A stretch of 64,000 nt of DNA, taken from positions 12,028,001 to 12,092,000 of the forward strand of contig OX388348.1 of the NCBI GenBank assembly GCA_947579665.1, in the 5' to 3' direction. Positions 47,435 to 60,005 of the stretch are shown here, piece by piece (position 1 is the first letter of the stretch; every line of letters starts with the position of its first letter). Under the pieces are notes generated by a model that worked only from the letters and a program-made list of their open reading frames with translations, was not told the DNA's origin and ran no database searches. The DNA is from Sympetrum striolatum. Its lineage: Eukaryota; Arthropoda; Insecta; Odonata; Libellulidae. A program made the position numbers and the translations under genes.

Positions 47435-48615
47435 GAAACTTTCGATGTCTCCTTGCTGACTATTGATAATGGCATCATTGAGGTAAGTGTTCATCTCACA
47501 TGTTTCTAATTCATTTCTCCCCTTTTATTACCAACAAATATATAAATGAGAATTTTTCGTTCAGGTTGTTGATAGGTTCAGAAATGGTGAGAACTTTGAT
47601 CAGACAATGATGGATTACCTCATCAAGTTGTACAAACATAAATGATGATGTAAACAATGATTGTTAAACAGGATGAAAAAAAGGATGTTGATGAGATACT
47701 TCTTGTTGGAGGTTAGACTCAAATCCCTAAGGTTCAGCAATTGGTTCATGAGCTTTTTGGAGGAAAGGAACCATCTCGTTGAGTCAATCAAAATGAGGTG
47801 CAGCTGTCAAGGTTAGCATTTGATTAGACTAATCCCTTTGTGCATGTATCTCAAATTTTATACGTGATGCTCACTCAAGTTACTTTAACAGGCTAGTGTA
47901 CTCTCTGGTAAACAAGGCACAGATGCAATTGTTCTCCTTAATATAAATCAATTAACTTTGGGTATTGAAACTGTTGATGGAGTTATGACTAAATTCATCC
48001 CACGCTACACTGTCATCCCAACGAAGCAGTCTCTGGTTTTCTCCAATGATATGACTACCAACATACCCTTACTATCCAGGTAAATTCATTCTATTTCATG
48101 GATAAATACCCTACAGTTAAGCTGCATTATATTGTAACCCCAACCTGTTTTAATCTGTTGTAAATAAGTAATGATTTTGATTTTTTTATTTCATCATACC
48201 GTTACTTTCCATAAAACAGCTGTAATTTTCAAAGGCATATGGATACTTACTAGCTATTTTGCGATGGATCTCTTCTTTTTAATTTAGAATAATTTGAAAC
48301 AAGTAGGTTTTATGGGAAATAATTCTGTATAGCTTTGAATGATTATCGAAAAGAAGTTAACTGACAACCTAAGAAGCATTTTCCTGAATAATATGCTTAA
48401 TAGTTATACTTCATTCGTGATATATAGGTCTTTGAAGATGATTATCCCATGACTGAAGACTGATGATATTGAAAGAATGATTAGAGATGCAGAGAAATTT
48501 GCTGATGAAGATAGGAAATTGAAGTACTGCATGGAGGTAAGGAATGAAGGTGAATCTAATGCATACTTTCTCAATCAGCAGCTCAGTGACAAAGACAAAC
48601 TTGGTGCTCCTGGAA
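47435..48615 (+). pseudogene. BiP/HSC70-3 (HSPA5-like) chaperone pseudogene
   Basis: Fragments follow ER HSP70 order. TFDVSLLTIDNGIIE at about 47,440 ends at GTAAGT, then GENFDQTMMDYLIKLYK follows. Next come DVDEILLVGG-stop-TQIPKVQQLVHEL and GKEPSR-stop, then [34 protein letters not shown] and VIPTKQS. Further on are DDIERMIRDAEKFADED and QLSDKDKLGAP. The [13 protein letters not shown] wording is that of the BiP branch. The nucleotide-binding N-terminus, the first part of the substrate domain core and the KDEL-type end are absent. Intron-like gaps with donor sites suggest a duplicated genomic copy, not a reverse-transcribed one. Several in-frame stops make it non-functional. Confidence 0.8.
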
Positions 48616-48965
48616 AAGTGAGAATAACTATTTGGTTTTGATCAAGTTGCCTGTGAGAGGCCTGGCTGATCCTAAAATAAATTCATGCAACATTCACCAT
48701 ATTTCAAACTATCATGCTCATAGAGATGGTAAACTTGGAAAGGACTGAAAATATAAGCATGCAGATGTACATGACAAGAATCCAGGAAATATGCAGGAAA
48801 ATGAGCAAAGGTTGGATACGGTTTACTGTTGAACAGATGGCTATGTTTTGTTTATGGGGTTACCTGAGTAAATATGGACTAATCCATTGAATGGAACATA
48901 AAGCGGATCTCACTACCAGAGCCATTAAACCTAAATTGCTTGTAGAAGATAAGAGGGTAAGACTT
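48616..48965. other. Unassigned, possibly decayed 3' part of the BiP copy
   Basis: No recognisable chaperone words and no other gene. Confidence 0.3.
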
Positions 48966-49060
48966 GATTAGGGAGACTTGGATGAAAGTAGTCCCAGGTT
49001 CGATTCCTGCTGGGAGACCATGTGCAAAATGACCTCTACTGTCGAATTGCTTTTAACAAT
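48966..49060 (+). repeat. Internally deleted SINE copy
   Basis: B-box-like GGTTCGATTCC at 48,997-49,007, then GGGAGACCATGTGCAAAATGACC, which shares its tail with the SINEs in the two arms (AATGACCT-CT-TGTCGAA-GCTTTTAA). The A-box half is mostly lost. Confidence 0.6.
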
Positions 49061-50462
49061 ACTAAACATAAGAGAGAGAAATAGTGCTTGTTGAGTTACC
49101 TATATACCTTGCGTGATTGTGATTTTGTTAAAATAATCGCAGCATAAATATTTTACTAAAGTAGTTTAATTGTGGTAATGAGGTTTTTGTAAATTTGCAA
49201 CCCTCCTGCATTTTAAAATATGATATAGTCTTTTAACTGCCACGAACCACGTTTTTAAACGATAGGTTCCTACAAAATATACGTTTATTACTTTTATATA
49301 TTCTGATAAATTTAACATAATTTAAACATGATATTTCAGGATTCACTTCCTGCAATTTGAAAACATTACTTGAGCCATGACATCCAAGGCTATTTTTCCC
49401 AATCAGAATCTTAATTCCATTCCTTCAATTTAACAATAAATATTATTTTATAAATTTATAGTAGACATCAATATTCAAGGGAGTCGAAAATTGCATGAAG
49501 GTTAAAAATGTTGGGTCTCCTTTTAATGAATTAAGAGGAATCTCTTTCTTTCATAAAAACACTGCCATTTTCAAAATATAACACTTCACTATCTGCTGAA
49601 AAAGTCCTGCAATTGCTGGTATTGTATTACTTGAGACCTCACAATAGGAGCCATCCTAACGCTTGGACATCTGCTGTTACCAAGTCCAGTATTTCAAAGC
49701 CCCTCAATATTATGCACCAACAGCTACACCATTTGATTTTTTTGTGGAGAGCTGTACTTGACGTAGAATTTGATGAAATACATTCACCTCTGAATAAATG
49801 CAGAAGTATTAGATCATTAATGGATTTAGCGGTGGCGCATGAGATGGGCTCAAGAGTATTTGGACAAAACGAATTCATTAAATAATTTTCAGTTAATCAC
49901 TTCTTCTCAAGAATGAAATTAAAGAAATATTTTCCTTAAGGCCATCATACACGAGGAAATATTAAAGAAAATATTTATTTCAATATCCAACATGGCAGAT
50001 TGGCCATACACAGGAAAATATTTATGGAAAATATTTCCAAACATGGTGGATCTACAATGCCTAATTCGTGCAAGATTTTCTTGCACATCGCAATCACCTG
50101 ATTGTTTTGAAAAACAAAAAAATTGCATTTTGGGCTAGCTTTTTCATGTTGTAAGGCGTACCTTTGTATTCTTTGCATCTTGAAAATTCCATTATGTATT
50201 TTAAGTCCATGAAATATAATATGATTTAAAGACTAAAGGTTGTCATACACATCATTAGACATAAAACAGTATGTCCCATTATAGATAATATATAGTATAA
50301 TTTGAACTGAAATACATGAATTCTTAATATTTATTTGGTATATGCAACATTTAAAAATAAATTATGTATTATAAAGTACATGGAAAATTACTTTTTCACG
50401 AGCATGGAATTAAAATATAAAATAAACTCAATGTAGTAGCCGTCACTTTGTGGAATTCCATT
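49061..50462. other. AT-rich stretch without a recognisable gene
   Basis: The frame 49,613-49,885 (plus) has no domain I know. Near 49,919-50,050 a phrase GAAAATATTTC with neighbours repeats and inverts, which may mark a small unclassified element. Confidence 0.35.
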
Positions 50463-50523
50463 ACTAGAAAAAATTAAACACAATGTATTCAATTCCACAA
50501 CTTTTTTAATTCCACCACACACA

Positions 50524-50558
50524 CGACCGGTTTCGACTAGTTATAGTCATTATCAGGT
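50524..50558 (-). ncRNA. Hammerhead-like ribozyme core in the Penelope end, mutated
   Basis: On the minus strand: CCTGATAATGACTATAACT then AGTCGAAACCGGTC. Stem II pairs GACTA with TAGTC. GAAA and the ACCGGT palindrome followed by the cleavage triplet GTC match minimal hammerheads known from Penelope elements (the palindrome would pair in dimers). The first core box reads CTGATAA where CTGATGA is expected, so the G8 position is A. G8 is catalytic, so this copy is probably inactive. The inverted copy at 52,366-52,389 lacks the box altogether. Confidence 0.65.
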
Positions 50559-50598
50559 GAGGAAAGCAGAGGGACAAGTGTACATATACAATTCTTAC

Positions 50599-52355
50599 TT
50601 AGGGAGGGGGTAATGGAACCAGAGAGGGGTTAGGAGAAGGGGGAGGTGGGGGGTGGAGTGCAGGTAAAAGGTTGACTAATCCTAAAAGGGGAGAAGAAGT
50701 GGCAAATTGGTGTATATTAGTGAGTAGAAAATTGTTTTGCTTATGTTGTAAAACTTCAAGTTGCTCCACAATATTTAATTTCGGGCCTTTATGTTCAATA
50801 TGAAAGATATGCAGGGAGAAATCAGAAAAATGTTTTTCTTCTAGAAGATGTTGCGAAAAATGGGAATTTTGCATGTTGTTGTTTATAAAACATTGTTTGT
50901 GCTCCTTAACCCTGGTATGAAAATTTCTCCCGGTCTGACCGATATATATCGCCCCACAATCCCTGCAAGTCAGTTTGTATATGCCGGATTTAAGTCTGTG
51001 GTGAATGTTATTTTTGTTATTAATAAGCTTTTTACCTATAATCCAAGTTGTATAAAATGCGGATTTAATTCCTTAGGAAGGGAATTGGCAATAGCATAGC
51101 TAATGGGACCTACAAAAGGAATTTTAACCCATTTGGAAGAATCTATATTAATAGAAAGAGGGCCGTAAATCCGCCTCAAGTTAAGTATCTTTTGTTTTCG
51201 AGTCATTATCTTATCTATCAGTTTTTCTGAGTACCCATTTGAAACTGCAATTTTTTTATGACACTCAACTCTTTTGAAAAATGAACAGGTTTTAAGGGGT
51301 ATATTAAGCAATCTGTGTACCATGCTATGGAAAGCTGCGTGTTTTTTGATGATTGGGATGATTTGAGGATTTGTGAATAGTGTGGTCTGTATAGGTCGGC
51401 TTTCGAAAAATAGAAAATTCAATCTGTGTATTACCTTTTATGAGTGTTAAATCTAAAAAGTTCAATTTACTATCTGATTCTAGTTCACAGGTAAATTCTA
51501 TGTTTGAATGAAGCGAGTTTAAATGGTTTAAAAACAAATTTAACTGTCTCTGTGAACCATTCCAGATACAAAAAACGTCATCAACGTATCTAAGCCAAAG
51601 ACCCACTTGCTTAAGAAGAGTAAAATTTGAATTGAAAAGATTATGTTCAAATCTATTAAGAAAGATCTCAACTAACAAAGGGGAAAGGGGCGAACCAATA
51701 GCCAGACCTTCGGGTTGGTTATAATACAAATCATCAAATACAAAGTAATTTTGAGAAATACATAGTTTTGTCAAACTTAAAAGCTCCGACTGGATTTTTT
51801 CCGGAACATTTTTCATTACAAACATTTCCTTTAAAATACAAATAACATCATCTTTTGGAATACTAGGAAACAAATTCTTCACATCAAATGAAACAAATTT
51901 GAAATTACATAGTAATTTATGGTCTTTTAACTTATCAGAAAGGTCTATTGAATTTTTTACACTATAAGTTGGTTGAAATTCCAAAACATTATTCAGTAAG
52001 GTGTTTAAACGGGATGCAAGTTTATACGTAGGAGATGACACACACGAAATCACTGTTCTAATGGGCATATTAGGTTTATGTAGTTTTAACAAACCATATA
52101 AACGAGGGGGAAGGGGATTGAGCACATACACTTTATAAAATTCCCACTCTTTAAAAACATTGGTGCACTTTTTTATAGTTTCTTTCACAGTATTATTGAA
52201 ACCTAATATGGGATCCTTTGCAAGCTTCAAAATTCCGTTCTTAACAAGAAAATCATGACATTATCAATATAGTCAAGTTTATCAATAATCACATTGGATT
52301 TCCCTTTGTCAGCTTTTGTTAAAATAAGATTGTTTTTGTCAAGATTGAATTAAAG
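50599..52355 (-). pseudogene. Penelope reverse transcriptase with GIY-YIG endonuclease
   Basis: An N-terminal scrap reads LTKADKGKSNVIIDKLDY (52,340 down) and shifts frame near 52,245. The main frame (52,230-51,325) has LYGLLKLHK, FVSFDVKNLFPSIP (motif A), GLAIGSPLSPLL (motif B), WLRYVDDVF (YVDD motif C) and FLDLTL. A frameshift near 51,400 leads into AAFHSMVHRLLNIPL. Another near 51,036 leads to the endonuclease: SGIYKLTCRDCGAIYIGQTG, then RVKEHKQ, a full GIY-YIG signature. The tail is proline-rich and ends at about 50,599. Penelope proteins prime cDNA synthesis at nicks or chromosome ends; here three frameshifts and the missing N-terminus make the copy inactive. Confidence 0.88.
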
Positions 52356-52450
52356 TTATATATAAGACTATAAGTAGTCGAAACCGGTCATGTGTGTGGT
52401 GGAATTAAAAAGTTGTGGAATTGAATACATTGTGTTTAATTTTTTCCAGT

Positions 52451-55400
52451 TAAATATAAAAGTTTCTTTTAAATGTAAAACATAAATGTAAATTGTAGAA
52501 ATTACAGCCATCATTTGTTTAGTTATCAACTTTGATTTTAGCACACATTTCAGATCTGTTTTTCTTATCCTTCTTCAGTATTATATGATCAGGCATCTTT
52601 GTAGAAATAAATATGCAAATAGCTTCTTGGAGGACCACACTCTTTGGTGAACTATAGCTTTTCTGTTTTCACAACTATCTGTCTAAAGTGCCAGGATGTG
52701 ACACTTGCATTTCCCTCTTTCTTTACTTGTTTATAATATATGTAGTAAAATTTTTTAACTGCTGGTTTTAATAAATCAAACAAATTGTAGGTAACTTTTT
52801 TCTGATCCCTCTCTTATATGTATGATATAAATTTGTCATCTGAGGAGGAGGAATGTATATTCTTTCCACGGAGTCTGAAACATACTGTCTCTCACTAACT
52901 GTTTAACTTTGGGATAAATGAAATTTGATAGGGAATACCCGAATGATTCTCCACCTAACACAGGAAACCCCCTTCAATACAGCACAATATCTAAGAATTA
53001 AATTTCTTTTTTCTCTTAAAATGTTTGGTTATTTGAGTTAACATGATAGCCCTTAACTTCTAATCCCTCTATCAAAGAAAAAACCAATAACGAAATTGTG
53101 CTCCAAGAACTGTTTTCTTCCAATGTAAAGATCAAATTTGGATATATATCCGGTCACAGCACCACACGTATTCCATTCTTTGAATCATCACTTTATACCT
53201 CAAATTAAAAATTTACCAGCTTGCTATTGGAATTACTCAATGCTTCATTAATTTTGAAAGATTATTATTATATTTAATTATATAATTATTCTCTGTTGCA
53301 TTTGGATAATGCAATCTTCTTGTAATAAAAGAGAAATGATTTTTTAGTTTTAGATTCTTTTTGGTCTTGACCAAGACAATGTAGTTTTTAAGTTCTCATT
53401 TTTTAGTTGCTTGTTATTTAGATGTGTGATTCATAATATCATCTTCGATAATATAAAAGTCTGCAGCAAAAATTCTCTGTCCTCTTCATCAAAAGCAAGG
53501 TAGGGTCTTCGTTCTTAATATCTTTGGTAAATAGGTAATGTTGGAAACTTTCTACATTACATTCATTCCTTTTGAGCCATCATAGACTGAAATAAACAAG
53601 ACCATTCATAAAAATTCATTAAAAATTCCGTCAGCTCTTTCCTTTAAGTGCTTCAACTCAATTGTGATGTGAATTTTCTGCCACAATCTATGTCAATCTT
53701 GTGGGAAGGGTGGCGCGAGTGAACATTTACACCAACTTGATTTAAACATTTTATTGTGGACAACGAATATGCGGAAGAAATACAGTAGCACTGTGATAAC
53801 TATAATAGCACGAGGAGCGCTGGAACACAAGTCATGCCTCGCTGAGGGCCAAAACGGCAGAGAGACTCAGAGAGAGCACATAGGGCCAATCTGCGTTGTG
53901 GCCTCGCGTCCTTTTTTAGCTCTTCCCTCTGGTGGTTGAAAGTTGGAGGCTCCGTCTGCTTTTAGATTTGGGGCCCACGTCAAACATGGCGGCGGGCGCA
54001 GATAACTAAGTCGCCACAGGTCCTTTATTCATTGAGGGAAATGAAAAATGCTTAAATTGGTTTTAGTTTAGTTTACACCTATTGTCTCATGCCAAAAGGG
54101 GCATTGTAGAAATATGATATTGGTCTTTGCATTTATTTTCTGGGTCTTAAAATTTATTCTTTAGACTTGATTAATCCTTTCTATGTTACTTATTGGTTAT
54201 TTAAACTTTCATATATTATTTTACATTATCATATGGCTCAGAGAAACTGTTGAGTGTATAATATTTTATTGCAGCTAATAAGGTATCTCAAAATTATTAT
54301 ATAGAATTGAAGCTTCTTTACGCCTTTGTTTTGAAACATTTTTCTATAAATATGATTTGTCAATCAGTGGATGCAGATATATATCTCATGGAAATATGTT
54401 GTTATTTGTTTACATTTCTCTGTGCCTGCGTTGGTCAGTGCCTAATTTTTGTTTGTATAAATAAGGAAGTATAAACATTTTACTGGAAGTGCTGCTTAGT
54501 TTTAATATGTTTGCAATTGTTTAAATATTTTTAATGAATGTAGTAATAATTGCTTATGCATTATGGATTGGCCTATCATTTGGTTTTGTAGGCTTACTCT
54601 TAGGAAGTGATTGCTCTGATTTTTGGTAATGCAAAATGAATATTAAGCATGGAGCAATAAATTACAAAATTATGGTAATTTCAACTAAGCTGAGTCATAT
54701 TGGTTATCATTATTAAGGTATTCTAGTTGCACAATCTTTGCTGTTGTGCCGGTATATTGTAAAAAAAGATTCTATAGGTGTCCACCCATGACAACCGTGT
54801 ATTCTAGTTTTACAAATTTTGAGAAGTTTCTCTCTCTGTTAAGAGATCTTTTATCTGAAAGTCCAACCTTTAGATTGAGTGTAAATTATAACTCCATCTC
54901 TTTATAATCTTTGGGTGTATAATATAAGATGTATTATGTTAATATTATTTTAATAATCTTTAAATGTAATATCTGTAAAAGTTCCCATGTTGCATCTTGT
55001 TATTACATACTGTGGTATGTAATTATGTTAACATTGGGATTATTGCTTTCATATTTAGCCATTTGGATTTATTGTTCTTTACATTGCATTAACTTGCTTA
55101 TCAGTAGGTGAAAATTATTATTTCAATATGGAGGAGAAAGTGAGGATTCTCATTGCTATTTTATTTTTTATGTATTTAGAATTCTAAAATGTAACTTAGC
55201 GTAGCTTATTATGAATCATGTTAAAAATAGCTGAATTCTAACCAGCCAGGAGTGATGTATACAAAAATCCCTGCATGCCAGCCAATCTTCTATTTTTTCT
55301 AGTATGTTGTGCATAATACCTACATAATAATGCATAATAACTTCATTTGGTGCGATTTTATTAACAAGTTGTATATGGAACTCTTCATGGAGCTCCTTGA

Positions 55401-56112
55401 TATCAGTTTATTGTGCATGGGAAAGAGAAGAATATGCAGACATGTGCAGTAACAGTTTTACAGTGGTGCTTCATAAGTTTCTGCTTCATTGGTTTATGGT
55501 CCTCCAGACTTTATATTGAATCAAGTGAGTTTTATGAAATAGAAGTTGGAAAAGTGTAGTATTCATTGGACGACAATAGATATCAGAGTTTGAAAGCTCA
55601 AATTGTTTTGAGTATATTCTTCAAAGTGTGTAGATTACGCAGACCTGCGAATTCGGGGTAATTGAAAAAAACAAGACCAAGAAAATGTGTTTGTAGTGTA
55701 TTTTGAGGCACTGATTTCAAAAATTGCCTTTATTTTCTTGTATCACGTAAGGATTTTTTGATGTTTCAATGTTTATGTTTGTAATATTATTCACTATTTA
55801 GAAATTGTAGTAAAATTAATTTTCAGCTTAATAATAATCTTAAACATTTCAGATTTGTTTACATAATACATTATCTTTTTGTTGTGATTGCTTTTTGACA
55901 AAACAAGAAATTTTTAAATGAAAAACAGGAAAGTAAAAGTGTGTAAAATCCCCTAAAATGCAAAAAAACGGAAAAAAACCTTAAAAAACATACTTATAGA
56001 CTAAAGCTTTTACAGACTTAGAGCTTACAGACTTTCATTCACTTCTTACTCCTAAATTGATTTGCAAAGGAGGCAACAGCACGTTTTTTGGATATGGTTA
56101 AACTGTTTCTGA
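52451..56112. other. Long AT-rich intergenic stretch, no gene seen
   Basis: No open frame with a recognisable domain. A GC-richer island at about 53,700-54,020 includes CAAACATGGCGGCGGG, which resembles a YY1-type initiator motif, but no exon could be followed from it. Confidence 0.4.
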
Positions 56113-57048
56113 TCACATTTTTGGTCCCAGGTTCAAGAACTTGTCTTTTTGGCCAATCTTTTCTAACCCATTGCTCAGCTCTGTCAAGACTATCCCACTC
56201 TCGTAGAAAACAAGATACTTAGTGTATCTGCCTTGCTGCCCAAGAAGCATTGATATAACTTTCATATCGCTACAAACAGTCCAGTCATGGTCTGCATATT
56301 TTACTTTGTTGGGAATTAGTAAAAGATCTTCATACCGTTCTTTCAGATGCACAGAGCCATTGCACAGATTTGTATATATCACAGCCAATTGGCACAGATG
56401 CATATTGACTTCCTTGATGAAGAAGGACAGCTTTAAGACTCCTTTTAGAAGAGTCTATGAGTAGCCTCCAATCTTTTTTATGATACGTGATTTTAAATTG
56501 GCCCATCAGTCCTGGAACGTCAGCACAATAAACCAGGTCATCTTCTTCCTCAAAGCAATTCACGAATTTTTTTTCGTGGTTCCTGTACCAGTTGAAAGAG
56601 ACACCTTTGGATAATATTTTTTTTTCCTTCAACCTGGAACCAAAAGATTCAGCTGCTTCTTTTGACAGATCTAGATCTTGAGTCAGATCATTGAGTTCCG
56701 ACTGAGTGAATGGTTGAGGTGCATCGCTGCTAGAAGGCTGGTACTCGGAATCTGATTCCTGGGTTTCGGCTGTTTCTGAATCCGAGGACGAAAGTGTCAG
56801 TTCTTTTAGAGGAATAGGCACTGGAATGTCAGGTCCATGAGGCACCGGGCGTATGGCCGATGGAATGATTTCCGGATACGAAATGTTTTTTCTATTTTTC
56901 TATTGTAATCACGAATTTTGCAGGAACAAAAATAACAATCATCAAGCTGGGTCGATGGCTCCCTTCGTACCATTGGAATTCCAAATTTTAAGGCTTCTTT
57001 CTTTCCTCCAAACCAAAGTCCCAAATCATGAAGAAATTGTAAACACAC
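56113..57048 (-). pseudogene. Orphan repeat-associated protein, broken and truncated
   Basis: Starting at 57,048: FLHDLGLWFGGKKEALKFG and a DDCYFC motif, then a frameshift near 56,910 after NRK. Next come PSAIRPVPHGPDIPVPIP-like residues and an acidic serine linker. Then follow LDLSKEAAESFGSRLKEK, FVNCFEEEDDLVYC, WRLLIDSSKRSLKAVLLH and SVPIG. A small insertion of about 30 bp near 56,370 breaks the frame. It resumes with SVHLKERYEDLLL, DHDWTVCSDMK and LLGQQGRYTKY, stopping at 56,113. I recognise this order as a protein type repeated in spider, tick and hemipteran genomes, probably transposon-derived; no enzyme class is known to me. The C-terminal half is missing. Confidence 0.6.
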
Positions 57049-57419
57049 ATTATGGGGTGCTCATGATTTGTCTTGATCTCCATGTTTGACACCAAAATAT
57101 GCTAAATATAGTTATTTGACGTGATTCGTAATATTTATTTGTGCACCTTTGAGCCTGTATTTGCCATACAAATAGCAAAAGTCGTCAGGCAAATTTACAC
57201 AGCCCCTTGAAGCTATGCTATTCGTGTGTTGAACGCGAATTATTGTAATTGAAAATTACAAGAAAACGTGATGTGATGGAATTTTTTCACTATTTTTTCT
57301 GAAATCAGCACATCAAAATACATAAGAATCAGTTTTTACTTTGCTTGTTTTTTTTTCATCGCAGGCCTGTGTTATTGATTTCCTTGTTTGTATATTTTGC
57401 TTAGGAAAATATGAGGAAA

Positions 57420-58640
57420 TCTAATACATCCAAGCATGCACCAGAAAACAGGGTTTTAATGTTTTTTTTTCTGTTTTATTTGTGAGTTTCTATTGAATTG
57501 TATGTATCATAATCCTTCCTTGTTTGGGTTTCATTTAGTTTTGAAAACGTTTTGGTTATTTTAATTATTTCATTTGTGTCATATGTGTATGTAATATTTT
57601 GGAAATCAAGAGGTACTGTAAAAAACATCCAATCACTCATCAGAAAATATGTTTTAATTTTTTTATCGTTTTTTATATGGCAGTATTTTTTTTTATTTAT
57701 GGGGTTTCTATTGATTTTTTGTGGTCATAATTATTTTTGATTTTGGTTTTTGTTTTGTTTTCATGATGTTGTGGTTATTTTAATTTCTTTAATTTTGTTA
57801 TATATGTAAGTAGTATTTTAGAAATCAACAGGAACCCCAAAAAACATCCAAACGTTTATCAGAAACATGTATTTAAGGTTTTTTGGCTGTTTTAGGCTAT
57901 TTACACACTCACCGGTTTCGCCTGGCTGGCAAACCATAGCCGGTTTTTAAGCTGGGTCACAAGGGTAGTAAGCAATGGAAGTAAATGGAGTTTTTCAAAC
58001 TAGCCGAGAGGGGATTATAGACCTCGTCCTCACTGGGTAACAGCGGACTCAACGACTGAAGAGGTCGATACCAGGTTTAGACCTTAGCAAACGGGTGTGG
58101 GTAGTAATGCACGTTGGTTAAATGAGTGTTTCACATTGAACGGTTCTTGCCGAGTGCCTTCCCCCATCCCTTGCTGCTTTCCTGCTTCTTTTGACCTTTT
58201 AAAACCACCAGTATCAATTATTTTTTCATCGGTAACTGCTGATTGTATACATAAATCACTTATCATTCACTGATAAGTAAGGTTCATTCTTTCTTTTTGA
58301 CATGCGGTCGCTACCGGGTAATAACATTGCTTTAAAATATGGACGTGCCGAATGACATAGACAAAATTAGTAAGTAATTTTAAAAATTAAAGTTATTTGA
58401 ACCAAAAATTCCAAAGAGAATTCATTTTTCACCAATGCAGGAGAAGCAACCGGGCCTGTTTATGGCTGGTCCGGTTCTTGTGTGTGAAAGCATCCCTACC
58501 CCGGTTTCACGACCGTTTTATGACCGACCGGACGAGCGAAACCGGTGAGTGTGTAACTAGCCTTATGATGTAAGTTTGGTTTTTAAAATGTTTGGAGTTT
58601 CTATTGATTTTATTTTTGTATTTCATATGTTATCATCTTT
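57420..58640. repeat. About three copies of a ~210 bp T-rich tandem repeat
   Basis: ACATCCAA followed by a CATCAGAAAA-like phrase recurs near 57,426, 57,624 and 57,843, and GTTTCTATTGA recurs near 57,486, 57,704 and 58,598. The third copy is split by the miniature Harbinger element. Confidence 0.65.
57895..58562. mobile_element. Harbinger-type miniature element, 668 bp, TTA duplication
   Basis: Ends GGCTATTTACACACTCACC and the complement of GGTGAGTGTGTAACTAGCC, followed by CGGTTTCGC on both sides. TTA precedes (57,892-57,894) and follows (58,563-58,565) the element, as in PIF/Harbinger insertions. No transposase gene inside, so it is non-autonomous. Confidence 0.8.
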
Positions 58641-58649
58641 TTAATTTGG

Positions 58650-60005
58650 GATTTATTTTTTATTTATTAAGTCATGGTCCTTACACTATTTTCAGTTATG
58701 TGTAATATGATGAACATTTTCTCAAAATGTACAGTTCAACCGAGCTCCATCTATTTCTTTCGATTGTCTACTTTTACTATTGACTGTTTCAATATTGTAC
58801 ATTTTGCTGTCTTTGGGAGGTATTTTAGAAGGGGTTTTCCTCCCGGCTTTGGGTAAATGCCAGGCAGTATATCCCCTCAAACACATACATTTGAATAAAG
58901 TATGAAAATATCATATTTCATAGTTTGAATTATTTTACTCCCACATTCTTATAGTTGTACCAATTTTAGCATAAGATTTTTGATGATGATGCTTCATATT
59001 CAGCGGAATGGTCAAAAAGAAGTGATATTTCTAGAATTTATCATTCTTCGAATAATTATGTTAGCAATTTAAAGCTTCAAAATTGATGAAAGGTTTCATG
59101 TCATGGTTGTTTTGGGAAACTTTAACAACTTGGTACTTTAATTATAACAACTTAGTAACTTGTTCACACAAGCTACTAAGAGATTTCTATATTACTACTA
59201 AGAGATTTCTTCAACTAAATTATTAACATCTATACGTATTTCTATCGATACATAAGTGTATAGTTTTAGATTTAAGATTTATTAATTTACAATGGTAGAC
59301 GCATATCAATCACATGCTATGCCTCCTTACCAGTGTAATTCCAGCCCAATAAATACCTTTGTTGTTGACTTGATTCACAAAGTTACTTTATTCTTCCTAA
59401 CTTTTCATACTGAAGATGGGAAACCTTAATTTTCTTCACATCCTATGAAGTGATGCACTTTCAGCTTATTTTCAATTTTCCAGATTTTATTTGCTAATCT
59501 TTCTATCACAACCTTATTAATGGCTATACCGATCTAATATCTGAACAGGATTGTGTGATTTTCAGCAGGAATAAAAAATATCAGCCGAAAAAAAAACTTA
59601 GGTGCATGAACTTCACTAATTTCTATCTTATTATCTTCATGTCTGCTTTCAGTATTAATATTATCAATAAGATTTTCACTTGATACTGTAATTTTGTTTA
59701 ATTGTTTTTCAATTGTAGTTCTTCCTCTGGCTACTGCAGTTTACCCTATATTTTTGATGATATGTCACATCACTGTTGTGAAACTCTGGACGGGATGAGG
59801 AATTAGGTTTTGAAGGTCAATTAGTGACATAGCAAGAGAGGTTTTTGTGAGGTCTGGACCTTAGATCGGCCTTGAATCTACCTAGTTGCCACAGTTCATG
59901 AGTTTTTGAATTTTCTAGGAAAATATTTAATTCAATATTTCTTTGCATTCTTGTATACCCATGGACATAAGTTTTCGATTTTTTGGGTTTACTACTCATC
60001 ACTTA
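58650..60005. other. AT-rich stretch, no gene seen
   Basis: Short frames only; the minus frame 59,817-60,002 has no recognisable domain. Confidence 0.4.

Larger units (their letters stand above)
50463..52450 (-). mobile_element. Penelope-like retroelement with inverted ends
   Basis: Coding runs on the minus strand. The left end (50,463-50,541) reappears inverted at 52,369-52,450: AAAAATTAAACACAATG, the AATTCCAC phrases and the CGAAACCGGTC core. Penelope elements often carry direct or inverted pseudo-LTRs, which fits. The 5' part of the coding region is truncated near 52,355, and the element ends there in the inverted end. Confidence 0.85.
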
